From assembly GCF_017298635.1 (NCBI RefSeq), contig NZ_CP071182.1, forward strand, positions 1,984,001-2,048,000: a stretch of 64,000 nt of DNA, read 5' to 3'. The position numbers and the translations under genes are program-made. Of the stretch, positions 12,218-19,617 are shown one piece after another. The notes below the pieces were generated by a model that saw only the letters and a list, made by a program, of their open reading frames with translations, was not told where the DNA came from and made no database searches. The DNA is from Paenalicyclobacillus mengziensis (GTDB lineage Bacteria > Bacillota > Bacilli > Alicyclobacillales > Alicyclobacillaceae). The stretch's first letter is position 1; the number at the start of each line of letters is the position of its first letter.

Positions 12218-12670
12218 ATGCCAATGCGCTTGGGTACGGAAATGCCGAGCCTCGAAGGTGTCACGGAGTGGTTTAACACGGAGGGTGCACCAAAGCTCGA
12301 GAAAGATAAAGTTACACTCATTCACTTTTGGGCGGTGTCTTGCCACATTTGCCACGAAACCATGAATGATGTCATGGCCATCGTCAACAAGTATGAACCA
12401 GAGGGACTCCAAGTGGTGGCGTTGCACATGCCCCGCTATGAAGAAGACGTAGACGTCGACAAGGTCAAGGTGGACATGCAGGAGTACCATATGACACAGC
12501 CCATCGGGCTGGACCATGAGCACAAGGTGACCAATCGATTTGAGAACGAGTACGTTCCTGCTTTCTTTGTCTTTGGCAAAGATGGCACTTTGAAGTTCCG
12601 AGCTGCAGGTGACAAAGGTTTTCTCAAGGTGGAGCCAAAGGTTCGAGAAGCACTCGGGCTTGAAGGTTAA
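12218..12670 (+). CDS. Thioredoxin-fold protein of the TlpA/AhpC-TSA group
   Basis: The 150-residue protein has the redox motif C42-H-I-C45 (HFWAVSCHICHETMNDVM). Later thioredoxin-fold elements follow, including the cis-proline region VPAFFVFGKDGTLKFRAAGD. There is no signal peptide, so it should act in the cytosol as a thiol-disulfide reductase or a peroxiredoxin-like protein. It has ATGGAGGTG upstream of its ATG. It follows the peroxiredoxin gene but is separated by a terminator, so any functional link is inferred. The partner protein is unknown. Confidence 0.82.
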   Translation: MPMRLGTEMPSLEGVTEWFNTEGAPKLEKDKVTLIHFWAVSCHICHETMNDVMAIVNKYEPEGLQVVALHMPRYEEDVDVDKVKVDMQEYHMTQPIGLDHEHKVTNRFENEYVPAFFVFGKDGTLKFRAAGDKGFLKVEPKVREALGLEG

Positions 12671-12681
12671 ATCTGGAGTTC

Positions 12682-12896
12682 GCGAATAACGAGCCGGTAA
12701 CGCGTTATTTAACGTACCTGAAACAGGTTCAGTGGAAATAACGCGCTCCCGGCGCGTTATTGTCCGAACCTATCAAAATAACGCTTTCACAAGGCGCTAT
12801 TTGCCCGCGTTGAGAACTTAACGCGTCCACAACGCGCTATTCCGTGTCGATGAGGCTGAGTTGAACGCCGATAGCGCGTCCAAAACTCGTTATTCT
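12682..12896 (+). repeat. Multi-hairpin intergenic element, copy A
   Basis: Five successive imperfect palindromes of the pattern AATAACGCG...CGCGTTATT lie at about 12684-12710, 12736-12761, 12775-12802, 12819-12841 and 12870-12895. A small ACCTG/CAGGT hairpin followed by TTCAGTGG sits between the first two. The same order and spacing recur at 19246-19460. It fills the gap between the thioredoxin-like gene and fadR. Confidence 0.85.
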
Positions 12897-12938
12897 ATGC
12901 CGACAAACTGTCCCACCTAAGAGCGGTGGTTTTTTCTA

Positions 12939-12968
12939 TTGACACTATCACCTGATAGCGTTTACAAT
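12939..12968 (+). promoter_or_regulatory. Sigma-A promoter of fadR-etfBA
   Basis: A perfect TTGACA (12939-12944) and TACAAT (12963-12968) are separated by 18 bases. The expected transcription start is about 12975. Confidence 0.8.
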
Positions 12969-12979
12969 TGGAATCGAAA

Positions 12980-13633
12980 ATGAATGGCTGTTCATTCAGT
13001 GGGGAGGGGAGGGGCATCGGAACCCGACGGGACGAGTCAAAATACAACGCTATCCTAGATGCGGCTGTGTTGGTCATGGCCGAGTCCGGGTATCACCACG
13101 CACAGATTGCCCGGATTGCCAAGGCCGCTGGCGTCGCTGACGGAACCGTGTATCTCTACTTTAAAAATAAAGAGGATATACTTATTTCTGTCTTGCGACA
13201 CACCATCGGTGAAATCGTCGACAAAGCCACCGAAACGAGTGCAAAGGCAGCTTCTGCGGAGGAGCAACTGCGCTCCTTGGTTCGCCTGTACTTTGGCGAA
13301 CTCGGTGTTCGTCGTGATTTAGCCATGGTGACTCAAGTCCATTTGCGGCAAGTCGATGCAAACATCCGGCGTGAAATTGGCGACATCATGAAGCCATTTT
13401 ACAACCTGCTCGATGAGATGTTTGAACGGGGCGTAGGGGAAGGTGTTTTTTCACCGAACCTGAATCGCCGCATCACAAGACGATTGATTTTTGGAACCAT
13501 GGACGAGACCGTTAGTGCGTGGGTTCTATCGGGAGCGAAATACGACTTGGCTTCGCTTTCGAACGATGTCGTCGATGCTTTACTCTATGGGCTCACTGGT
13601 CCTAAAGCAAACGATACAGAGCAAAAAGGCTGA
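12980..13633 (+). CDS. fadR: TetR-family regulator of fatty acid degradation (FadR/YsiA-like)
   Basis: This TetR-type repressor has an N-terminal HTH (YNAILDAAVLVMAESGYHHA, then QIARIAKAAGVADGTVYLYF and KNKEDILISVL) close to Bacillus FadR, and a helical ligand domain for long-chain acyl-CoA. It leads etfB-etfA, as in the Bacillus fadR-etfBA arrangement. The start is a real puzzle. The family N-terminus corresponds to GTRRDESKYN. The only strong ribosome-binding site (GGGGAGGGGAGGGG, 13001-13014) precedes an ATC at 13016, with no canonical start nearby. The first canonical ATG (12980) is given here, but it sits only about 5 bases after the predicted transcription start and overlaps the operator. 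A TTG at 12968 is also in frame. Confidence 0.88.
   Translation: MNGCSFSGEGRGIGTRRDESKYNAILDAAVLVMAESGYHHAQIARIAKAAGVADGTVYLYFKNKEDILISVLRHTIGEIVDKATETSAKAASAEEQLRSLVRLYFGELGVRRDLAMVTQVHLRQVDANIRREIGDIMKPFYNLLDEMFERGVGEGVFSPNLNRRITRRLIFGTMDETVSAWVLSGAKYDLASLSNDVVDALLYGLTGPKANDTEQKG
12981..12998 (+). promoter_or_regulatory. Probable FadR operator (autoregulatory)
   Basis: TGAATGGCTGTTCATTCA is an 18-bp near-palindrome matching the Bacillus FadR box pattern TGAATGAnTAnTCATTCA at both half-sites. It lies just downstream of the predicted transcription start, where a repressor would block transcription. Confidence 0.75.
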
Positions 13634-13656
13634 TGTTCTGAGAGGAGTGTTGGTTC

Positions 13657-14427
13657 GTGGACATCCTTGTACTGTTAAAGCAGACGTTTGACACTGAGGA
13701 ACGGATCACGGTCGAAAACGGCAAGGTAAAAGAAGACGGAGTGCGCTTCGTCATCAATCCGTACGACGAATACGCGGTGGAAGAAGCGATTCGACTGAAG
13801 GAAGAACAAGGTGGTACAGTGACGATTCTTTCGATTGGCCCGTCGCGAACCGAAGAAGCGATTCGTACAGCGTTGGCAATGGGGGCAGATGAGGCTGTCC
13901 TCGCTGACGATGAAGCCTTGTTTGGCGATGAATATACAGCTGCCAAAGTGCTGGCTGCGATGGTGAAGTCACGGTCTTACGACCTGATCATTGGCGGCAA
14001 CCAGGCTGTTGATGACGGCTCAGGACAGGTCGCTGTCCGCTTGGCAGAGGAACTAGGAATCCCACACATCTCAACGCTGACCAAACTTGAAGTGAGTGGA
14101 TCTGAAGTCGTGGGGCACAGGGATGCAGAGGGCGACGTTGAAGTGGTGAACGCAACCCTGCCAGTACTTGTCACTGCACAGCAAGGGTTAAACGAGCCAC
14201 GTTACCCGTCCTTGATTGGTATCCGTAAGGCCGGCAAAAAGCCGCTTGCACACGTGACTGCAGCTGACCTCGGTCTCTCACCAGACGATCTCACGCCACG
14301 GACTGAGGTGGTTGAGACCTTCCTGCCGAAGCCGAAAGAGGCCGGTCGGATTCTTCAGGGAGACCTTTCGGACCAGGTGAAAGAATTGGTTCACTCACTG
14401 ACTTCCGTAGATAAGGTTGTTGGCTAA
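13657..14427 (+). CDS. etfB: Electron transfer flavoprotein beta subunit
   Basis: The 256-residue subunit starts at a GTG with GAGAGGAG upstream and begins MDILVLLKQTFDTEERITVE. Family segments are VRFVINPYDEYAVEEAIRLK, ALAMGADEAVL, the nucleotide-binding IIGGNQAVDDGSGQVAVRLA and the ETF beta signature-like VNATLPVLVTAQQGLNEPRY. With EtfA it binds FAD and AMP and carries electrons from acyl-CoA dehydrogenases to the quinone pool. It is 23 bases after fadR and in the same operon. Confidence 0.95.
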   Translation: MDILVLLKQTFDTEERITVENGKVKEDGVRFVINPYDEYAVEEAIRLKEEQGGTVTILSIGPSRTEEAIRTALAMGADEAVLADDEALFGDEYTAAKVLAAMVKSRSYDLIIGGNQAVDDGSGQVAVRLAEELGIPHISTLTKLEVSGSEVVGHRDAEGDVEVVNATLPVLVTAQQGLNEPRYPSLIGIRKAGKKPLAHVTAADLGLSPDDLTPRTEVVETFLPKPKEAGRILQGDLSDQVKELVHSLTSVDKVVG

Positions 14428-14474
14428 TTCTCTGGACTTTGCGCTGGAGTGCGAGCTGATAGGAGGGAATCGTA

Positions 14475-15458
14475 ATGTCAAAAAAGGTACTTGTGCTTGC
14501 TGACGTACGTCGGCAAAAGCTGCGTAACGTAACTTTGGAGATGATTGGAGCCGCGACTGTCATCGCCGCAGGCGGTGAGGTTGGCGTTGCCATACTCGGT
14601 AAGGACGTTAAAACTTTCGCAGACGGCCTTGGCGATTTCGGTGTAGATGTGACGTATGTTGTCGATAGTCCTGAACTAGAGCATTACAGCCCGTCCGCAT
14701 ACCGAAAGGCCTTTCTGGAAATTGTGCGTGACTTTGAGCCCTCAGCCGTCCTGATGGCCCATTCAGCTATCGGCAAGGATTTTGCCCCTGTGATGGCTGC
14801 ACGTCTTGGCGCCGGACAGGTCTCTGATATCGTCGGCATCGAAGGGGAGGGAGACGACCTTCACTTTGTTCGTCCGATTTATGCAGGGAAGGCATACACC
14901 ACGGTTCGCATCAAACAAGGTACAACGATTGCTACCGTTCGTCCGAACAATCTGCCGCCTGCCGAGTCAGGTGCAGGTAAAGCTGGCGCACTGAAAGAAA
15001 TGACGGTGTCCTTCGAGCAGCCTGACTTGGCGACCATGGTTAAGGAGATTGTGGCGAAGGCAAGTACAGGTGTGGACCTGACAGAAGCAAAAGTGATTGT
15101 CTCAGGCGGCCGTGGTGTCAAAGATGCATCTGGGTTCGATCCGTTGAAAGCTCTGGCAGACGTTCTTGGTGCGGCTGTCGGTGCATCTCGCGGTGCCTGC
15201 GACGCAGGGTATTGTGATTACTCGCTGCAAATTGGCCAGACTGGTAAGGTTGTCACACCGGATCTGTACATTGCTTGTGGTATTTCTGGGGCGATTCAGC
15301 ATCTCGCTGGCATGTCGAATTCCAAGGTCATTGTCGCTGTGAACAAAGACCCAGAAGCGCCAATTTTCCAGGTTGCTGACTACGGGATTGTGGGAGACCT
15401 GTTTGAAGTAGTCCCGATGCTGACGGAGGAATTCAAGAAGGTGCTTGCTGACCGTTAA
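14475..15458 (+). CDS. etfA: Electron transfer flavoprotein alpha subunit
   Basis: The 327-residue subunit has the FAD-binding C-terminal domain (VIVSGGRGVKDASGFDPLKA, GASRGACDAGYCDYSLQIGQ, TGKVVTPDLYIACGISGAIQ, HLAGMSNSKVIVAVNKDPEA). The N-terminal domain pairs with EtfB. An AGGAGGG ribosome-binding site precedes the ATG. It is the last gene of the fadR-etfBA operon, ending at a bidirectional hairpin. It should serve the acyl-CoA dehydrogenase encoded at 59933-61705. Confidence 0.95.
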   Translation: MSKKVLVLADVRRQKLRNVTLEMIGAATVIAAGGEVGVAILGKDVKTFADGLGDFGVDVTYVVDSPELEHYSPSAYRKAFLEIVRDFEPSAVLMAHSAIGKDFAPVMAARLGAGQVSDIVGIEGEGDDLHFVRPIYAGKAYTTVRIKQGTTIATVRPNNLPPAESGAGKAGALKEMTVSFEQPDLATMVKEIVAKASTGVDLTEAKVIVSGGRGVKDASGFDPLKALADVLGAAVGASRGACDAGYCDYSLQIGQTGKVVTPDLYIACGISGAIQHLAGMSNSKVIVAVNKDPEAPIFQVADYGIVGDLFEVVPMLTEEFKKVLADR

Positions 15459-15506
15459 CGAGGATACGCGTCTGACAACAGGATACGTGTGCAAGTTTAC
15501 CGTTTG

Positions 15507-15550
15507 AAAAAGGGCTGTATGGGGGCATCAACCACCCGTACAGCCCTTTT
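15507..15550 (+). terminator. Bidirectional terminator after etfA
   Basis: AAAAAGGGCTGTA and its complement TACAGCCCTTTT form a strong stem. It carries A on the left and T on the right, so it can end transcripts from both sides. Confidence 0.8.
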
Positions 15551-15589
15551 CGGTTGCCAGGAATCCAAAGCTTTCTGGCTGCGGTTCTG

Positions 15590-15634
15590 CAGTTCTACAA
15601 CCCGCCGCGCATCACCCGACGGGTTGTAGAACTG
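15590..15634. repeat. Perfect 15-bp inverted repeat
   Basis: CAGTTCTACAACCCG is repeated inverted as CGGGTTGTAGAACTG with a 15-base loop. No T-tract follows on either strand. It lies downstream of the small minus-strand gene at 15674-15814. Confidence 0.8.
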
Positions 15635-15673
15635 TTGTTGTGAACTGCGACAGCTTGTGGAACTGCTGAGAAA

Positions 15674-15814
15674 TCAGTGAATTGGAAACAACAACTGCAG
15701 TGCTCCGGTCAGGAAAGCACTACTGGGAGCTGGAAATGCCGGCGATCGCCGGAACGTCTCGATGGCCACGACGACCAGAGCCACGACCATTACAAACCAC
15801 ATCAGTTTTTTCAT
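15674..15814 (-). CDS. Putative 46-residue membrane peptide
   Basis: On the minus strand an ATG at 15814 has GAGGGG 8 bases upstream and opens a 46-codon frame. It starts MKKLMWFVMVVALVVVAIET, which is a basic start plus one hydrophobic helix, followed by a Pro/Ser-rich tail ending in LLFPIH. A possible TACAAT -10 lies about 70 bases upstream on that strand. No family is recognised. The ribosome-binding site and membrane helix make it plausible, but it is short. If real, its transcript would end at the hairpins at 15590-15634 and 15507-15550. Confidence 0.45.
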   Translation of the reverse strand: MKKLMWFVMVVALVVVAIETFRRSPAFPAPSSAFLTGALQLLFPIH

Positions 15815-16044
15815 ACGCGTGTCCCCTCGCCACAAAAAAATCAATCATTCCTGTCTATCTTACGACCGACTACCATTGTAGCAAACACAGTTCGAACCTG
15901 CACGCGCAACTACCGAAGCCAGACTGTAATAAGCTGGCAAATGTAGGCGGCTTGAAACCCTTACCAGGGACTTGTACACTGGTATTACCCGGCAAGCGCA
16001 TGTCCGCCAGGCCAGGATTTTGGAGTTGTGAAGTGAGGGTGTCT

Positions 16045-16374
16045 ATGAATCATTACGATCCGCTCGATTGGCTCCACCAATGGGATGACTTTGAAATGAT
16101 GATGTATGCACTTCACGAAGGCACACCTGGTATCTTTATGCAGGTTTCTCGCCGTACTCTGCGGGCTGGGGCTGAAGAATGGGAGGTCCTGTACGACCGG
16201 AAAATTGCCGATCTCGGTGATGAACGTGATGATAACGCAGAGACACCTGGTACGGATGCGTGGCAGGAGCAGGTATTGCGCCACCACTTGAATCAGCACC
16301 CAGACCTGGTGAGTGACGAGAAGGCATATCTCGAACAATTTTTGGCCGGCGAAGCGGACGCAGACTCACCTTGA
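16045..16374 (+). CDS. Hypothetical small acidic protein
   Basis: The 109-residue soluble protein begins MNHYDPLDWLHQWDDFEMMM and ends EAYLEQFLAGEADADSP-like (KAYLEQFLAGEADADSP). It is acidic, rich in Trp, His and Asp, without membrane segments or known motifs. The ATG at 16045 has GTGAGGG upstream. The same frame stays open another 121 codons leftward, but that part has unnatural composition and no ribosome-binding site, so it was not included. Family unknown. It lies upstream of the S9 peptidase gene with a 200-base gap that holds no recognised feature. Confidence 0.6.
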   Translation: MNHYDPLDWLHQWDDFEMMMYALHEGTPGIFMQVSRRTLRAGAEEWEVLYDRKIADLGDERDDNAETPGTDAWQEQVLRHHLNQHPDLVSDEKAYLEQFLAGEADADSP

Positions 16375-16576
16375 AAGGACTTTCGTGCCAAGGTGTTGAG
16401 TGTGGACGCAACTCATTTCACGCAATATTCTCCGGAATCAATTGTTTTTACTTGTAGCAGTAAAAGACCCCGTTGTTCACAGAAGTCCGAGCAATTGTAG
16501 GACGAGACAAGAAACGAGACATGAAACGAGAGGCACATCGAGTACAGGCAGTAGAGAAGACTGGAGGCATGAAGCA

Positions 16577-18691
16577 TTGGCAAAGCGCGGCGTATCGATG
16601 GATGACTTGTACCGATTTGAGATGGTTGCAAATCCCGTGGTTTCTCCGCAGGGAGACAGGGTTGTCTACGAGCAAACAACGACCAACCGGAAGACGGATG
16701 AATACGAGACACAATTGCTCATCGCTTCGATAGAAGGTAGTAAACTTTACACACTGACGTCGGCGGGTACGAAGAACACAGGTGCGGCCTGGTCTCCCGA
16801 CGGGCAGACGTTGGCTTTTATCTCCAACCGTGCCGGTGGCGTGTCACAGGCCTGGTTGCTGCCACTTGCGGGTGGAGAGGCACGTCAACTCACCCGTTTT
16901 AAGAACGGAGTGAGTTCACTTGTCTGGACGCCTGACGGAAAGAAACTCGTCGCATTGACGCCAGTTACAAGTTCAGGGTCCATCGAGACCTTTGAAACAG
17001 ATATGAGTGCAAAAGACTGCGAAGAAAGCAACCAAAAGGCTCAGAAAGAGTGGGCAGAGGGACCGAAGCGGTACGACCGTCTGTATTACAAGATGGACGG
17101 GATGGGATTGTCAAAGCATCGTGAGACCCAACTCGTTGTGATTGATGTGGAGACGGGGGACTTCAAGCAATTGACAGATGGCCCGCACAGCGTGAGTGGT
17201 CCTGCGGTGTCTCCGGATGGCAAGTACGTCGCGTTTGTTTCCAATCGCAGAGAGAATAAAGATACTGACCCTGAACGGCACTCTGACGTCTACCGTGTGC
17301 CGCTTGATGGTGGAGATTTGGAACTGCTCTGCTCTGATACGGTTGGTTATAATCCGTCCTACTCCCCCGATGGTTCGACCATCACCTTCTTTGGCAATCA
17401 AAACGAGTTTGAATCAGCGACTCATACGGATATTTACGCCATTCCGGCAACTGGTGGAGCGGGTGTAAACTTGACGGCAGAGTTCCCGGACACCATCATG
17501 GACGCTGTGCTGAGTGACACCCACCCGGAAGTGCGTGCAGCAGGTCCGAAGTGGAGTCCTGACGGAAAGTTCTTATATGCTCTGTCCTCCCGTGAAGGAA
17601 GGACCGAAGTCGTCCGCTTTAGCAGCACTGTTGGTGCAGGCGAGGCACAGGTCATCATTGGTGGAGACCGCCAGGTGTACGGGTTTGATTTTGCCGATAG
17701 GACGACAGCGGTGATTGTCTACGCGACTCAAACGCACCCGGGCAAACTCGCGGTGGTCAAACTGTCTGAAAATGAGATTAAGCTGCGTAAGTTTCGCAGT
17801 GTCACCGAGTCGATGGGGCAAAAGCCGGTTGCATTCTTCCCAGCAGTTGAGACCCGACTCGATAACGCTTGCAACGCACTCTTTGAAGAAGTTGAACCCG
17901 TGATGCCCGAGCGTTTCGAGTTTCGCTCACAGGATGACTGGGTTGTGGAAGGCTGGGTCATGAAACCTTATGGGTACGAGGCTGGCAAGAAGTACCCTGT
18001 GATTCTGGATGTCCACGGGGGACCGCAGCTGCAGTACGGCTATGGCTTTTTCCATGAAATGCAGTGGTTTGCGAGCCAGGGATACGCGGTTATCTTTATG
18101 AACCCGCGCGGCAGCATGGGCTACGGTCAAGAATTTGTGAACGCAGTCCGTCATCACTATGGAGAAGGCGATGCTGCGGACGTTCAAAACAGCGTCGAGG
18201 CAGCGATTGCACAGTTTGATTTCCTTGACGGTTCTCGTGTGGGTGTAACAGGTGGCAGCTACGGCGGGTTTATGACAAACTGGCTGGTGGGTCACACAGA
18301 CCGCTTCTTCGCTGCAGTTGCACAGCGCTCGATTTCCAACTGGATCTCGTTCTATGGCGTGAGCGACATCGGGCCGCTGTTTGTCGAAGCGCAGCTCGGT
18401 GGAGACATCTTCACAGAACGCGAAAAGCTGTGGCGTATGTCACCGCTGGCGTATGCAAATGAAGTCAAAACACCACTCTTACTCCTGCATTCGGAAAATG
18501 ACTTGCGTTGCCCGATGGAACAGGCAGAACAGTTTTATACAGCGATCAAACGCCGTGGCGGCGAAGTAGAGCTGTTCCGAATTCCGAACGCCAGTCACGG
18601 GCTGTCGCGAAATGGAAAGCCAAAACTCCGTCAGGAACGTTTACAGGCTATCTTCGGTTACATCAACGACCGCCTACCGAAACAGGAGTAA
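16577..18691 (+). CDS. S9-family serine peptidase (acylaminoacyl-peptidase/prolyl oligopeptidase type)
   Basis: The ~704-residue enzyme has an N-terminal beta-propeller with repeated PDG motifs (WSPDGQTLAFISNRAGG, VSPDGKYVAFVSNRRE, YSPDGSTITFFGNQNE, WSPDGKFLYALSSREG). A C-terminal alpha/beta-hydrolase domain carries S561 (GGSYGGFMTNW), D642 (HSENDLRCP) and H674 (NASHGLS). Such enzymes cleave short peptides or N-acylated residues in the cytosol; there is no signal peptide. The TTG at 16577 was chosen because GGAGG lies 9 bases upstream and it yields LAKRGVSMDDLYRFEM, a family-like N-terminus. An in-frame ATG lies a few codons later. Confidence 0.9.
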   Translation: MAKRGVSMDDLYRFEMVANPVVSPQGDRVVYEQTTTNRKTDEYETQLLIASIEGSKLYTLTSAGTKNTGAAWSPDGQTLAFISNRAGGVSQAWLLPLAGGEARQLTRFKNGVSSLVWTPDGKKLVALTPVTSSGSIETFETDMSAKDCEESNQKAQKEWAEGPKRYDRLYYKMDGMGLSKHRETQLVVIDVETGDFKQLTDGPHSVSGPAVSPDGKYVAFVSNRRENKDTDPERHSDVYRVPLDGGDLELLCSDTVGYNPSYSPDGSTITFFGNQNEFESATHTDIYAIPATGGAGVNLTAEFPDTIMDAVLSDTHPEVRAAGPKWSPDGKFLYALSSREGRTEVVRFSSTVGAGEAQVIIGGDRQVYGFDFADRTTAVIVYATQTHPGKLAVVKLSENEIKLRKFRSVTESMGQKPVAFFPAVETRLDNACNALFEEVEPVMPERFEFRSQDDWVVEGWVMKPYGYEAGKKYPVILDVHGGPQLQYGYGFFHEMQWFASQGYAVIFMNPRGSMGYGQEFVNAVRHHYGEGDAADVQNSVEAAIAQFDFLDGSRVGVTGGSYGGFMTNWLVGHTDRFFAAVAQRSISNWISFYGVSDIGPLFVEAQLGGDIFTEREKLWRMSPLAYANEVKTPLLLLHSENDLRCPMEQAEQFYTAIKRRGGEVELFRIPNASHGLSRNGKPKLRQERLQAIFGYINDRLPKQE

Positions 18692-18711
18692 CCCCGAAGG
18701 GGGCGATAGAA

Positions 18712-19179
18712 ATGGCAAAGCACAAAAAGCGGCAGGTTGTTGTAGAAGACGGCCGCGACAAGCCAGACTTTGCAGCAGATTGGTTTGGCAAAACAGAGCA
18801 GAAGGCAGAGGGGCATGCAGAGTCGCAGAAACATGGCGCGAAGAAGGATGCCGATGAAAGTCAGCCAACGGTCGCACAGTTCCTTGGCAATGACATGGCC
18901 TCCCGCCTGCGCCAGATGAAAGCTGCACTCGAGGAAGAGGCATCCCGGCAAGAGAAAAAATCTGCCCAAGGTGAAAAATCGTCATCGAGATCGGCCGCTG
19001 GCAAAGGCGCTGCTGGCAAAGGTCGTGCCGCTTTGCAGCAAGACCCGGACGAAAGGGATAAAGACGTCCGTGAGGATGCTTCATTCGCAGAACTGTTCGA
19101 TCCTGCGCCAGCGGACGATGAGCCGTTTGAGCAGATGCTTGACAAGTCAAAATTGGACTGGCGGTCTTTTAAGGAATAA
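18712..19179 (+). CDS. DUF3886 (YqkK-like) hydrophilic protein
   Basis: The 155-residue protein is highly charged, with Lys/Glu-rich central segments and no membrane helix. It starts MAKHKKRQVVVEDGRDKPDF. It ends SFAELFDPAPADDEPFEQML then DKSKLDWRSFKE, which resembles the DUF3886 C-terminus (SFEELLNES..W..FK) of Bacillus YqkK. The middle carries the matching MASRLRQMKAALEEE segment. The biochemical role of the family is unknown to me. The ATG is preceded by AAGGGGG. It is 20 bases after the peptidase gene, so probably co-transcribed. It is longer than YqkK because of an Ala/Gly/Lys-rich insertion. Confidence 0.65.
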   Translation: MAKHKKRQVVVEDGRDKPDFAADWFGKTEQKAEGHAESQKHGAKKDADESQPTVAQFLGNDMASRLRQMKAALEEEASRQEKKSAQGEKSSSRSAAGKGAAGKGRAALQQDPDERDKDVREDASFAELFDPAPADDEPFEQMLDKSKLDWRSFKE

Positions 19180-19200
19180 ATTCTGCCATCTTGCGAATCG

Positions 19201-19224
19201 TGCGGGGAGTGCGTACTCCCCGCA
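19201..19224 (+). terminator. Hairpin after the DUF3886 gene
   Basis: TGCGGGGAGT/ACTCCCCGCA is a perfect 10-bp stem with a GCGT loop. The downstream tract TCACCCTATCTTTT is only moderately T-rich. GGGGAGT...ACTCCCC recurs at the end of the tandem repeat near 19534-19559. Confidence 0.6.
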
Positions 19225-19245
19225 TCACCCTATCTTTTGGCTTTT

Positions 19246-19460
19246 GCGAATAACGCGCCAGGAACGCGTTATTCAGCCTACCTGGAGGCAGGTTCAGTGG
19301 AAATAACGCGCTCCTGGCGCGTTATCTCTGAAGCAAATCGAAATAGCGCTTCGAGAACGCGCTATTTGCCAAAGCCAAGAACTTAGCGCTTCTACAACAC
19401 GTTATTGCTTGCCAGCCAGGGTCGGTACATCCCAAATAGCGCTTCGAGAACGCGTTATAT
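19246..19460 (+). repeat. Multi-hairpin intergenic element, copy B
   Basis: This has the same layout as the element at 12682-12896: palindromes at about 19248-19274, 19300-19325, 19339-19368, 19383-19406 and 19434-19461, and an ACCTG/CAGGT mini-hairpin plus TTCAGTGG between the first two. Several differences from copy A keep the stems paired. Confidence 0.85.
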
Positions 19461-19470
19461 ACAAATGGCG

Positions 19471-19540
19471 CCGGGGAGCACCGGGGAGTGCCGGGGAGTG
19501 CCGGGAAGCGCCGGGAAGCGCCGGGGAGCGCTGGGGAGTG
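19471..19540 (+). repeat. 10-bp tandem repeat, seven units
   Basis: CCGGGGAG(C/T)(A/G) and variants occur seven times in exact 10-base register, directly after the multi-hairpin element and about 80 bases before the methionine gamma-lyase start. Confidence 0.9.
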
Positions 19541-19617
19541 CAGGCAGTTAGTACTCCCCACAATGTTTCATGCATACCATGTCAGAGGCACAGCGAGACT
19601 AGGGGAGGCGTTTCACG

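Noticed and set aside
12682..12896. Interpretation as ordinary tandem terminators
   Set aside because: Five stems in fixed order with a second full copy elsewhere, and no T-tracts, do not fit simple terminators.
15682..16044. N-terminal extension of the 16045-16374 gene by 121 codons
   Set aside because: Composition is not protein-like, there is no ribosome-binding site at the upstream start, and it overlaps the antisense small membrane gene and its control region.
19180..19617. SAM riboswitch or T-box before the methionine gamma-lyase gene
   Set aside because: The space is occupied by the multi-hairpin element and a tandem repeat; no conserved riboswitch core or T-box sequence was seen.
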